A stretch of DNA of 64,000 bases, taken from contig CAAGKO010000040.1 of assembly GCA_900770445.1 (NCBI GenBank), forward strand, positions 7,224-71,223. The letters are read 5' to 3'. Both the position numbers and the translations under genes were made by a program. This stretch comes from an uncultured Oribacterium sp. Its GTDB lineage: Bacteria > Bacillota > Clostridia > Lachnospirales > Lachnospiraceae. Positions 49,777 through 57,649 of this stretch are shown here, piece after piece. Positions within the stretch are counted from its first letter, which is position 1. Each line of letters starts with the position of its first letter. The notes under the pieces were generated by a model, which was not told where the DNA came from, made no database searches, and saw nothing but the letters and a program-made list of their open reading frames with translations.

Positions 49777-50631
49777 ATGAAAACAGCGATTATTACAGGT
49801 GCCTCCCGCGGTGTGGGGAGAGCAGTGGCAGAGACATTGGCCCAGGATGGCTGGCGGCTCATCCTGAACTGTCGGTCCCGCTTCGACCTCCTGGAGCAGG
49901 AGGCGGAGAAGCTCCGCAGCGTGACGGAGGTGCATACTGTGCACGGGCCGATCACCGATGAGGTACTGGCCGCGCTGCTCGGTACACCGGGTACGAAAAC
50001 CATTCCGATCCTTACAGAAGAAGATATCGAAAGAGCGCAGCTTGAAACATGTACTTGCTGCGAAGAGAAGAGCGATCCGCTCCCTTCGCACGATCAGCAG
50101 GATGCGTATGCACGACGCACGCGGATCGAGACCCCGGAGGATGCCATCCTTCTCGTAAATAACGCCGGTATCTCGACCTTCAACCTCGCCCAGGACGTCT
50201 CGGATGACGAACTCGATGCGATGCTCGATGCCAATGTGAAGGACATGTTCCGCCTCACCCGCGCAGTGATCCCGTATATGCTGCGTGCCTCTGAGGGCCG
50301 CATCCTCAACATGAGCTCCGTCTGGGGCGTGGTCGGTGCATCCATGGAGTCGGTCTACAGCCTCACGAAGGGCGCGGTCAATGCTTTCACCGAGGCGCTG
50401 GCGAAGGAGCTCGCACCGACCCATATCCCGGTCAATGCCATCGCCATCGGTTGCGTGGACACGGATATGAACGGCTGGATGAGCGCCGAGGACCGGGCAC
50501 AGCTCGAGGACGAGATCCCGTACGGGCGCATGTGTACACCGGCAGAGGTCGCAGACTTCGTACGTCTCCTCGCTGCCGCACCGGCCTACCTCACCGGACA
50601 GATCATCCGCTTCGACGGCGGCTGGATCTAA
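49777..50631 (+). CDS. SDR-family oxidoreductase with an insertion
   Basis: The 284-residue protein has an NAD(P)-binding TGASRGVG (7-14), NNAG (128-131), the catalytic Ser180/181, Tyr194 and Lys198 (YSLTK), and the FabG-like ending YLTGQIIRFDGGWI. It is about 40 residues longer than FabG, with an insertion near residues 70-120 that includes a Cys-rich CTCCEEK patch. AAGGAAA lies just before the ATG. The reaction is unknown; SDR enzymes of this size reduce 3-oxoacyl chains, sugars or other ketones. Confidence 0.88.
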   Translation: MKTAIITGASRGVGRAVAETLAQDGWRLILNCRSRFDLLEQEAEKLRSVTEVHTVHGPITDEVLAALLGTPGTKTIPILTEEDIERAQLETCTCCEEKSDPLPSHDQQDAYARRTRIETPEDAILLVNNAGISTFNLAQDVSDDELDAMLDANVKDMFRLTRAVIPYMLRASEGRILNMSSVWGVVGASMESVYSLTKGAVNAFTEALAKELAPTHIPVNAIAIGCVDTDMNGWMSAEDRAQLEDEIPYGRMCTPAEVADFVRLLAAAPAYLTGQIIRFDGGWI

Positions 50632-50655
50632 GATTTGAAATACTGTTCAGACAGT

Positions 50656-50695
50656 GGGGACCCGGAGGAACGCTTATAGGCCCTCTGCATCGTAA
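50656..50695. repeat. Intergenic repeat copy D
   Basis: Begins GGGGACCCGGAGGAACG and ends TCTGCATCGTAAG; its first 14 bases match the other copies but the rest diverges. The 12 bases TACTGTTCAGAC just upstream (50641-50652) recur at 52842-52853. A TATAAT (50707-50712) with no good -35, a GCCGC/GCGGC hairpin near 50783-50798 and no gene fill the rest of 50632-50876. Confidence 0.45.
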
Positions 50696-50876
50696 GCAAA
50701 TTGTAATATAATTTGTAAGGAAAGATCACGGCGTTTGTGCTAAAGTTAAGGTGTTCGAAATCTTCGAAACCGATTTTGCAACGCCGCTTTTTTGCGGCTT
50801 CTTTCAGAGACATCTTCGTTTCATGCCACGGACCGCTCCAGCGCCCCGTGGATCCGATAAAAGTATGGGAGAAAAC

Positions 50877-51932
50877 GTGAATAGACCCAGTATGAATCAT
50901 CTTATGCATCCTATGACACAGGAAACCGGTGCGCGTCTGCATGCCGGTTCTTCGTATGCCCAGAAGCGTCGCACGCGGAAGCTCGCGCGGAAGCTGGCCC
51001 TGCTTCTCATGTTCAGCCTGACGACCACCACGACCGCGCTGGCGGACGAGGTCCTGATCGGCATCGGCGACGGCCCGGTATCGGACGAGGAGCTCGGCAT
51101 CTCCGACCAGGATCTGGCTGCGGCAACGGACGGCTCCATGATTCCGGAGTATAAAATCTCCGAGATCCATGAGACCAGTGCCAATGTCGTCAGCGAACAG
51201 TATACCGTGGCGCAGGACTCAACGGCAGCCGAAACGATCCAGGAAGGCGCGGTTTCGACCGAAGGAAAAGAAACCCTGCTGGAAATCGTGGATTCGGTCG
51301 ATGATTTCGCCGTTTTTAAGAAGAACACACAGAGTGCCACAGGTACCAGCTCCACTTCACAGAAGAACACGGTCAGTCCAGCCGCGAATATCCTCACGAA
51401 TGCCGGCACCAGTGGCGTGAGCGCGGCCGCCGGGAACATCATCCAGGCTGCCGGCGATGCTGTCAGTGGAACGACCGGCACGAGCATTTTAAGTCGCAGT
51501 AATGTCATCGAGGCCGGCACCTCCATCGTAAAGTCGATCAGCAGCAGTCTTCCGGTCATCGCAACGACGGCTTCCCGTCAGGCACTGATCCAGTACGCGA
51601 AGCAGTTCCTCGGAAACCCATATGTCTATGGTGGAACTTCCCTCACGGACGGTGCCGACTGCTCCGGCTTCGTACAGCAGATTTTCAGGCACTTCGGCAT
51701 CACGACAGGGCGTAGCTCCCGTGATCAGTACGCGAATGCACAGTCCATCCGCTTCGAGCAGCTCCAGCCGGGCGACCTCGTATTCTACGCATCCGGTGAT
51801 TACATCAACCACGTCGCGATCTATGCCGGCGATGGTGTCATCATCCATGCCGCGAATGCACGTACCGGCATCTGCACCGGCCGCTATGATTACCGTACAC
51901 CGGTCGGCTATGGACGCTTCATCCAGAACTGA
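50877..51932 (+). CDS. Secreted NlpC/P60 cell-wall hydrolase
   Basis: The 351-residue protein has a basic N-terminus and signal peptide (KRRTRKLARKLALLLMFSLTTTTTALA), a long Ser/Thr/Ala/Val-rich middle region of about 180 residues without repeats, and an NlpC/P60 domain at the C-terminus: ALIQYAKQFLGNPYVYGGTSLTDGADCSGFVQQIF (catalytic Cys in DCSG), PGDLVFYASGDYINHVAIYAGDG (catalytic His) and the third polar residue His near HAANA. These are gamma-D-glutamyl-diamino acid endopeptidases of peptidoglycan. The start GTG at 50877 has GGGAG five bases upstream; an earlier ATG in frame lacks one and would place 42 extra residues before the signal peptide. Confidence 0.9.
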   Translation: MNRPSMNHLMHPMTQETGARLHAGSSYAQKRRTRKLARKLALLLMFSLTTTTTALADEVLIGIGDGPVSDEELGISDQDLAAATDGSMIPEYKISEIHETSANVVSEQYTVAQDSTAAETIQEGAVSTEGKETLLEIVDSVDDFAVFKKNTQSATGTSSTSQKNTVSPAANILTNAGTSGVSAAAGNIIQAAGDAVSGTTGTSILSRSNVIEAGTSIVKSISSSLPVIATTASRQALIQYAKQFLGNPYVYGGTSLTDGADCSGFVQQIFRHFGITTGRSSRDQYANAQSIRFEQLQPGDLVFYASGDYINHVAIYAGDGVIIHAANARTGICTGRYDYRTPVGYGRFIQN

Positions 51933-52040
51933 TGAGAAGAGAACATCCGGATACCGGTCAGCGAGAACGCGTTCCACCGACCGGCTTCGGGAAGCGATAT
52001 CTCCAGTATAAAAGCCTGCCCATCGGCGAGGCTTCACCGT

Positions 52041-52087
52041 AAACGAAGAACCCCTTAAGCGAAACAGCTTAAGGGGTTCTTCGTTTT
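52041..52087 (+). terminator. Strong intrinsic terminator of the NlpC/P60 gene
   Basis: A perfect 20-bp stem (52041-52060 with 52067-52086), six-base loop GAAACA and TTTT tail. It lies about 110 bases after the gene. Confidence 0.92.
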
Positions 52088-52171
52088 ATGGAGTCCATAT
52101 GACAAATGGATGATCAGCATCACTGTCTAACGTACGATGGATACCACTCGATGAAATATTATATTGTATAA

Positions 52172-52191
52172 GGAGGCCTGCCGGCCTCTCC
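52172..52191 (-). terminator. Probable terminator of hpf
   Basis: On the minus strand, GGAGAGGCC and GGCCTCC-type arms form a short GC-rich hairpin right after the hpf stop, with a short TT tail. The remaining gap to 51932 holds the NlpC terminator and nothing else recognised. Confidence 0.4.
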
Positions 52192-52196
52192 GGGAA

Positions 52197-52727
52197 TCAG
52201 TACTCCGGCTCGATCAGGCCGTAGTTTCCGCTCTTTCTCTTATATACGACGGCGACGTTTCCGGTATCGCCGTTCTGGAATACGAAGAAGGTATGGCCGA
52301 CCAGCTCCATCTGGAGACAAGCCTCTTCCGGGGTCATCGGCTTCAGGTTGAAGTGCTTCGTACGCTCGATCTGGATCTCATCCTCACCGAGATCATCTTC
52401 CAGCTCCTCTGCGAAGGCCTCGGAGAAATCAGCGGCCTGCTGGCGACCGATCAGCTTCGTGCGATACTTGCGGATCTGACGCTCGATGACGTCAACAACC
52501 ATATCGAGAGACTGGAACTTATCCGGTGTGATCTCCTCGGCACGGATGACGCCGTCCTTTACCGGGATGGTCACCTCGACCTTGTACTTGCTTTTCTCAG
52601 TGGAGAGAGTGACATTGCAGATGGTGTCTTCCTTGAAGAACTTCGATAACTTGCCCAGCTTCCGATCGATCTGGTCCTTCATGCCGTCAGATACAGTAAC
52701 ATTTCTTCCTGTGATGTTAAACTTCAT
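52197..52727 (-). CDS. hpf: Long-form ribosome hibernation promoting factor
   Basis: HPF binds the ribosome and, in its long form, drives 100S dimer formation. The 176-residue protein has the N-terminal S30AE domain (MKFNITGRNVTVSDGMKDQIDRKLGKLSKFF) and the long-form C-terminal dimerisation domain (RTKHFNLKPMTPEEACLQMELVGHTFFVFQNGDTGNVAVVYKRKSGNYGLIEPE). GGGAG lies upstream of the ATG at 52727. It diverges from secA, as in many Bacillota where hpf precedes secA. A TATAAT lies upstream on this strand (complement of 52783-52788). Confidence 0.96.
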   Translation of the reverse strand: MKFNITGRNVTVSDGMKDQIDRKLGKLSKFFKEDTICNVTLSTEKSKYKVEVTIPVKDGVIRAEEITPDKFQSLDMVVDVIERQIRKYRTKLIGRQQAADFSEAFAEELEDDLGEDEIQIERTKHFNLKPMTPEEACLQMELVGHTFFVFQNGDTGNVAVVYKRKSGNYGLIEPEY

Positions 52728-52782
52728 AGAATCACGCTCCCTTAAAAAAGATTTCCTGATGTGGGTCATTCAGGATATGTAT

Positions 52783-52788
52783 ATTATA
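52783..52788 (-). promoter_or_regulatory. Candidate -10 element for hpf
   Basis: The complement reads TATAAT, 56 bases before the hpf start, in a highly AT-rich stretch. No good -35 is seen at the right distance. Confidence 0.4.
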
Positions 52789-52843
52789 TCATATATAGAA
52801 GAAATTTCTACAACGTAATGGATATGTAAAATATAATCCGTTA

Positions 52844-52923
52844 CTGTTCAGACGTCGTTAAGTCAAGTCGTGGCCCGGCTGCTGTTCGCCGAGCCACGAC
52901 TTGACTTGACTACGTCTGAACAG
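52844..52923. repeat. 80-bp interrupted palindrome between hpf and secA
   Basis: The outer arms CTGTTCAGACGT and ACGTCTGAACAG pair perfectly; inside, AAGTCAAGTCGTGGC pairs with GCCACGACTTGACTT; the tip CGGC/GCCG also pairs. Only four of the base positions between outer and inner stems mismatch. It lies between the hpf and secA promoters and lacks a U-run of useful length. Confidence 0.85.
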
Positions 52924-52965
52924 CAGCGAAATATATGAATTAAATGTTAACAATCAAAAGCTTTC

Positions 52966-52994
52966 TTGAATAAAAAAGTGTTTAGTGATAAGAT
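52966..52994 (+). promoter_or_regulatory. Promoter of secA
   Basis: TTGAAT (52966-52971) and TAAGAT (52989-52994), 17-bp spacer, about 80 bp upstream of secA. Confidence 0.6.
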
Positions 52995-53077
52995 TTCAGA
53001 GTTATAGCCATAAGTAGAACGAAAAGTGTAGGCAGATGTATCGCTGTATGCACTTGCGATAAGGAGTACTAGAGCAA

Positions 53078-55735
53078 ATGAGTTTTTTTGAGAAGGTTTT
53101 CGGTACCCATTCCGATCATGAACTGAAGCGGATCGATCCGATCATCAAGAAGATCCTTTCTTATGATGAGACCATGTCCGCCATGTCAGATGAAGAGTTA
53201 AAGGCACAGACCCCGAAGTTCAAGGAGCGTCTGGCGCAGGGAGAGAGTCTGGATCAGATCCTTCCGGAGGCCTATGCTACAGTACGTGAGGCTGCATGGC
53301 GTGTGAATAAGATGAAGCACTTCCCGGTACAGCTGATCGGTGGTGTCGTTCTTCATCAGGGCCGTATCGCCGAGATGAGAACCGGTGAAGGTAAGACGCT
53401 CGTATCCACCTGTCCGGCCTATCTGAATGCGCTGGAGGGGAAGGGTGTCCACATCGTTACTGTCAACGACTACCTCGCCAAGAGAGATGCCGAGTGGATG
53501 GGACGCATCCACGAGTTTCTCGGATTAAGCGTCGGTGTGGTGCTGAACTCCATGACCACCGAGGAGCGTCAGGCAGCCTATAACTGTGATATCACCTATG
53601 TCACGAACAACGAGCTCGGTTTCGACTACCTCCGTGATAACATGGCGGTTTATAAGAATCAGCAGGTACTGCGTGGCCTTCACTACTGCATCATCGATGA
53701 GGTCGATTCCGTCCTGATCGATGAAGCACGTACACCGCTCATCATTTCCGGACAGTCCGGAAAGTCCACGAAGCTCTATGAGGTCTGCGATGTGCTGGCC
53801 CGTCAGCTTCAGCGCGGCGAGGAGTCCGCAGAGTTCAGTAAGCTCGATGCGATCCTCGGCGAGGAGATCGAGGAGACCGGTGACTTCATCGTCAACGAGA
53901 AGGAGAAGACCGTCAACCTCACACAGCAGGGTGTCCATAAGGTAGAGCAGTTCTTCCATATCAAGAACCTCGCAGATCCGGAGAATCTGGAAATCCAGCA
54001 CTGTGTGATCCTGGCACTTCGTGCAAACAACCTGATGCACCGTGATAAGGATTACGTGGTCAAGGATGATGAGGTACTCATCGTCGACGAGTTCACCGGA
54101 CGTATCATGCCGGGCCGTCGTTACAGCGATGGTCTCCATCAGGCGATCGAGGCGAAGGAGCATGTGAACGTCAAGCGTGAGTCGAAGACCCTCGCAACGA
54201 TCACTTTCCAGAACTTCTTTAACAAGTTCGATAAGAAGGCCGGCATGACCGGTACCGCACAGACTGAGGAGAAGGAGTTCCGTAACATCTATTACATGGA
54301 TGTTATCTGTATCCCGACCAACAAGCCGGTACAGCGTATCGACCTCGATGATGCGGTTTATAAGTCAAAGAAGGAAAAGTTCCAGGCCGTTGTCGATGAA
54401 GCGGTGCGTATACATGAGACCGGTGCGCCGGTTCTGATCGGTACCATCAACATCGATACCTCCGAGCTCATCAGCGGCATGCTGAAGCGTCGTGGCATCA
54501 AGCACAACGTCCTGAATGCGAAGTTCCATGAGCTCGAGGCTGCCATCGTCGCAGACGCCGGTCAGCACGGCGCCGTCACCATCGCAACCAACATGGCCGG
54601 TCGTGGTACGGATATCAAGCTGGATCCGGAGGCACTGGCCGCCGGTGGCCTTCATATCATCGGTACCGAGCGTCACGAGTCAAGACGTATCGATAACCAG
54701 CTCCGTGGCCGTGCCGGACGTCAGGGTGACCCGGGTCAGTCACAGTTCTTCATTTCACTCGAGGATGATCTGATGCGTCTCTTCGGTTCCGAGCGTCTCA
54801 TGAATATGTTCGAGGCACTGGGCGTGCCGGAGGGTGAGCAGATTCATCACAAGATGCTGTCCAATGCCATCGAGAAGGCACAGGAGAAGATCGAGCTGAA
54901 CAACTATGGCATCCGTGAGAACCTCCTGAAGTACGACGAGGTCAACAACGAGCAGCGTGATGTCATCTATGCAGAGCGTGAGAAGGTCCTGAACGGTGAC
55001 GATCTCCGTCCGACCATCATCAACTTCATCCAGGACATCATCGAGAACTATGTCGATGCGAACGTTCCGGAGGACTCCACCGCGAAGGACTGGGATCTCA
55101 GTGGTCTCAATGACACACTGATGAGCATCATCCCGCTTCCGAAGCTGCAGCTCACTGAGGAGCAGTTCAACTCGATGACGAAGAACGAGTTCAAGCAGCT
55201 TCTGAAGGAAGAGGCCATCAAGCTCTATGAACAGAAGGAAGCCTCCTTCCCGAATCCGGAGCAGCTCCGTGAGGTAGAGCGTGTCATCCTTCTTCGTGTG
55301 ATCGACCAGAAGTGGATGAACCACATCGATGATATGGATATCATCCGTGACGGTATCGGCCTTCAGGCATACGGCCAGAAGGATCCGCTCGTAGAGTATA
55401 AGATCCAGGGCTATCAGATGTTTGGCGATATGACACGTGCCATCAAGGAAGATACCGTACGCATCCTGTACCATATTCAGGTAGAGCAGAAGGTGGAGCG
55501 TGAGCAGCAGGCACAGGTTACCGGTACCAACCGTGACGACACCCTCGTGCAGGCACCGAAGAAGCGTTCCATCCGCAAAATCTATCCGAACGATCCGTGC
55601 CCATGTGGATCCGGCAAGAAGTACAAGCAGTGCCACGGCCGTGACGAGTACCAGAAGATGATGAATCAGAAGGTATCCGAAGCACAGGCAGAGAAGGCAC
55701 AGGATGAAATGCTTGATCATGCCGGCAAAAACTAA
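53078..55735 (+). CDS. secA: Preprotein translocase ATPase SecA
   Basis: SecA drives protein export through SecYEG. The 885-residue protein has Walker A MRTGEGKT (100-107), DEVDSVLIDEARTPL, the helicase motifs GTDIKLDPEA and RGRAGRQGDPG, and a zinc-binding C-terminus PCPCGSGKKYKQCHG. AGGAG lies nine bases before the ATG. Two hairpins follow the stop. Standard length and motifs make the call secure. Confidence 0.98.
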   Translation: MSFFEKVFGTHSDHELKRIDPIIKKILSYDETMSAMSDEELKAQTPKFKERLAQGESLDQILPEAYATVREAAWRVNKMKHFPVQLIGGVVLHQGRIAEMRTGEGKTLVSTCPAYLNALEGKGVHIVTVNDYLAKRDAEWMGRIHEFLGLSVGVVLNSMTTEERQAAYNCDITYVTNNELGFDYLRDNMAVYKNQQVLRGLHYCIIDEVDSVLIDEARTPLIISGQSGKSTKLYEVCDVLARQLQRGEESAEFSKLDAILGEEIEETGDFIVNEKEKTVNLTQQGVHKVEQFFHIKNLADPENLEIQHCVILALRANNLMHRDKDYVVKDDEVLIVDEFTGRIMPGRRYSDGLHQAIEAKEHVNVKRESKTLATITFQNFFNKFDKKAGMTGTAQTEEKEFRNIYYMDVICIPTNKPVQRIDLDDAVYKSKKEKFQAVVDEAVRIHETGAPVLIGTINIDTSELISGMLKRRGIKHNVLNAKFHELEAAIVADAGQHGAVTIATNMAGRGTDIKLDPEALAAGGLHIIGTERHESRRIDNQLRGRAGRQGDPGQSQFFISLEDDLMRLFGSERLMNMFEALGVPEGEQIHHKMLSNAIEKAQEKIELNNYGIRENLLKYDEVNNEQRDVIYAEREKVLNGDDLRPTIINFIQDIIENYVDANVPEDSTAKDWDLSGLNDTLMSIIPLPKLQLTEEQFNSMTKNEFKQLLKEEAIKLYEQKEASFPNPEQLREVERVILLRVIDQKWMNHIDDMDIIRDGIGLQAYGQKDPLVEYKIQGYQMFGDMTRAIKEDTVRILYHIQVEQKVEREQQAQVTGTNRDDTLVQAPKKRSIRKIYPNDPCPCGSGKKYKQCHGRDEYQKMMNQKVSEAQAEKAQDEMLDHAGKN

Positions 55736-55760
55736 GTAAGCTTTCCTGCCCCCGCAGGGA

Positions 55761-55799
55761 AAGGCCGCGGATCATCATCGAATGCTTCGCGGCCTTTTA
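55761..55799 (+). terminator. Intrinsic terminator after secA
   Basis: AAGGCCGCG (55761-55769) pairs with CGCGGCCTT (55788-55796), followed by TTTT. A smaller TTTCCTGC/GCAGGGAAA hairpin precedes it at about 55742-55762. Confidence 0.88.
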
Positions 55800-55906
55800 T
55801 ATACTTCGCCTCTGTTTTCCGACCGCTGGCACCTTCCGGGTGCCTGTACGTCAGGGAAGCAGAGCAGCAGTGACGATGTAAACCCATAGCATGTAAAGGA
55901 AAACAA

Positions 55907-57046
55907 ATGATCATTGAGTTAGACCAGTACAAATTTGAGCTTGGCCAGAAGGAACAGGCACTCCGGGACCTCGGCGCTTCCCTGGATCTCGATAACAAGA
56001 AAAAGCGTATCGCCGAGCTCGATCGTATGATGGAAGAGCCGGATTTCTGGACCGACCCGGAAAAGGCAAACCAGTACTCCACCGAGGACCGTCGTCTGAA
56101 GGACGAGGTAAAAAGCTACGAAGAGCTTGCGCAGTCCTATGAGGATATCGGCGCACTGATCGAGATGGCCGAAGAGGAGGATGACCAGGATTCCGTCGCG
56201 GAAGTCAAGGAAATGCTGGATGATTTCATCGAGCGCCTCGATCAGATGTCGACGAAGCTTCTTCTTTCCGGAGAATATGACAACATGAACGCTATCCTGC
56301 GTCTCAATGCCGGTGCCGGTGGTACCGAGTCCAACGACTGGGCCGGTATGCTGTACCGTATGTATACCCGCTGGGCGGAGCGTCACGGCTTCACCCTGAA
56401 AGTGCTGGATTATCTGGAGGGCGATGAAGCCGGTATCAAATCCGTCACCATCGAGATCGATGGCGAGTATGCCTATGGCTACCTTCGTTCCGAGGCCGGT
56501 GTACACCGTCTGGTACGTATCTCTCCGTTCAATGCACAGGCGAAGCGTCAGACCTCCTTCGTATCCTGTGATGTCATGCCGGACATCGAGACCGAGATCG
56601 ACATCGAGATTCGCCCGGAAGACATCAAGATGGAGGTATACCGTGCGTCCGGTGCCGGTGGACAGCATATCAATAAGACTTCCTCCGCCGTTCGACTGAT
56701 CCATATCCCGACCGGTATCGTCGTGGCCTGCCAGGAGGAGCGTTCACAGCTCCAGAACCGTAATAAGGCGATGCAGATGCTGAAGGCGAGACTGTATCTG
56801 AAGGAGAAGGAGGAACAGGAGGCGATGCTGGCTGGTATTCGTGGCGAGGTCAAGGACAACGGCTGGGGCTCCCAGATTCGTTCTTATGTCCTGCAGCCAT
56901 ATCGTATGGTGAAGGATCTTCGCTCCGGTGAGCAGAGTTCCAACACCGATGCCGTTCTAGATGGTGATATCGACCGTTTCATCACGGCTTATCTCAAATG
57001 GATGCAGCTCGGCTGCCCGGACCGCCGTGTTCAGGGAGACGACTGA
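55907..57046 (+). CDS. prfB: Peptide chain release factor 2, encoded without programmed frameshift
   Basis: RF2 ends translation at UGA and UAA. The 379-residue protein reads continuously through the N-terminal part (MIIELDQYKFELGQKEQALRDLGASLDLDNKKKRIAELDRMM); where most bacteria have an in-frame TGA needing +1 frameshift, this gene has CTG GAT. The SPF anticodon tripeptide (206-208) and GGQ motif (251-253) are present. The ATG has a purine-rich AAAGGAAAA upstream. It follows secA after its terminator, a common Bacillota arrangement. Confidence 0.97.
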   Translation: MIIELDQYKFELGQKEQALRDLGASLDLDNKKKRIAELDRMMEEPDFWTDPEKANQYSTEDRRLKDEVKSYEELAQSYEDIGALIEMAEEEDDQDSVAEVKEMLDDFIERLDQMSTKLLLSGEYDNMNAILRLNAGAGGTESNDWAGMLYRMYTRWAERHGFTLKVLDYLEGDEAGIKSVTIEIDGEYAYGYLRSEAGVHRLVRISPFNAQAKRQTSFVSCDVMPDIETEIDIEIRPEDIKMEVYRASGAGGQHINKTSSAVRLIHIPTGIVVACQEERSQLQNRNKAMQMLKARLYLKEKEEQEAMLAGIRGEVKDNGWGSQIRSYVLQPYRMVKDLRSGEQSSNTDAVLDGDIDRFITAYLKWMQLGCPDRRVQGDD

Positions 57047-57108
57047 TTTCAGCAGCGGATAAGCGATGGAACAGCACCACGAGCGAGAGAGAAGGACAGG
57101 TAGACACG

Positions 57109-57564
57109 ATGAGCAGTCAATCCGATTATTTCGTTGTGCGGACCGGGGCACTGCCTGAGGTCCTGAAAAAGGTGGTCGAGGTGAAACGTCTCCTCGAGAC
57201 GGAAAAGGGACTATCGGTAGCGGAAGCGACCGAACGCGTGGGCATCTCCCGCAGTTCCTTCTACAAATACAAGGAAGACATCTTCCCGTTCTACGACAGT
57301 TCGAAGGGAAAAACCATCACGATCATCGTGCAGATGCGGGATGTACTCGGAAATCTAGCGAAGATCTGCTCGAAGGTGTCCTCGTATAATGCGAATATTC
57401 TGACCATCCATCAATCGATTCCCATCAACGGAATCGCCACCCTGACTCTCTCCATCGAGGTCCGGGAGGATACATCGGACATCAATGCGATGATCCATGA
57501 GATCGAAGCATTGCCCAATATACAATATGTCAAGATTCTTGCGCAGGAGAGCATGCCTGGCTAG
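57109..57564 (+). CDS. ACT-domain protein of the PheB family
   Basis: The 151-residue protein has an N-terminal helical part containing LSVAEATERVGISRSSFYKYKEDIFPF, similar to a helix-turn-helix, and an ACT domain at about 75-150 (GKTITIIVQMRDVLGNLAKICSKVSSYNANILTIHQSIPINGIATLTLSIEV). ACT domains bind amino acids. PheB-like ACT proteins are found next to hom or pheA in Bacillota, and hom follows here after 85 bp. Start at 57109 with AAGGACAGG upstream; an earlier start within prfB is unlikely. It may sense threonine or phenylalanine. Confidence 0.88.
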   Translation: MSSQSDYFVVRTGALPEVLKKVVEVKRLLETEKGLSVAEATERVGISRSSFYKYKEDIFPFYDSSKGKTITIIVQMRDVLGNLAKICSKVSSYNANILTIHQSIPINGIATLTLSIEVREDTSDINAMIHEIEALPNIQYVKILAQESMPG

Positions 57565-57649
57565 GCAGTCCCTGTAAAACCACCGGCAACATCATTTCGA
57601 AACGTTTCCCGAACACTTCGGAGACGTTACCAGCATGAAGGGGGAAATT

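Noticed and set aside
50751..50876. Longer N-terminus for the NlpC/P60 gene
   Set aside because: It would place 42 extra residues before the signal peptide and run through a hairpin, while the GTG at 50877 has a ribosome binding site.
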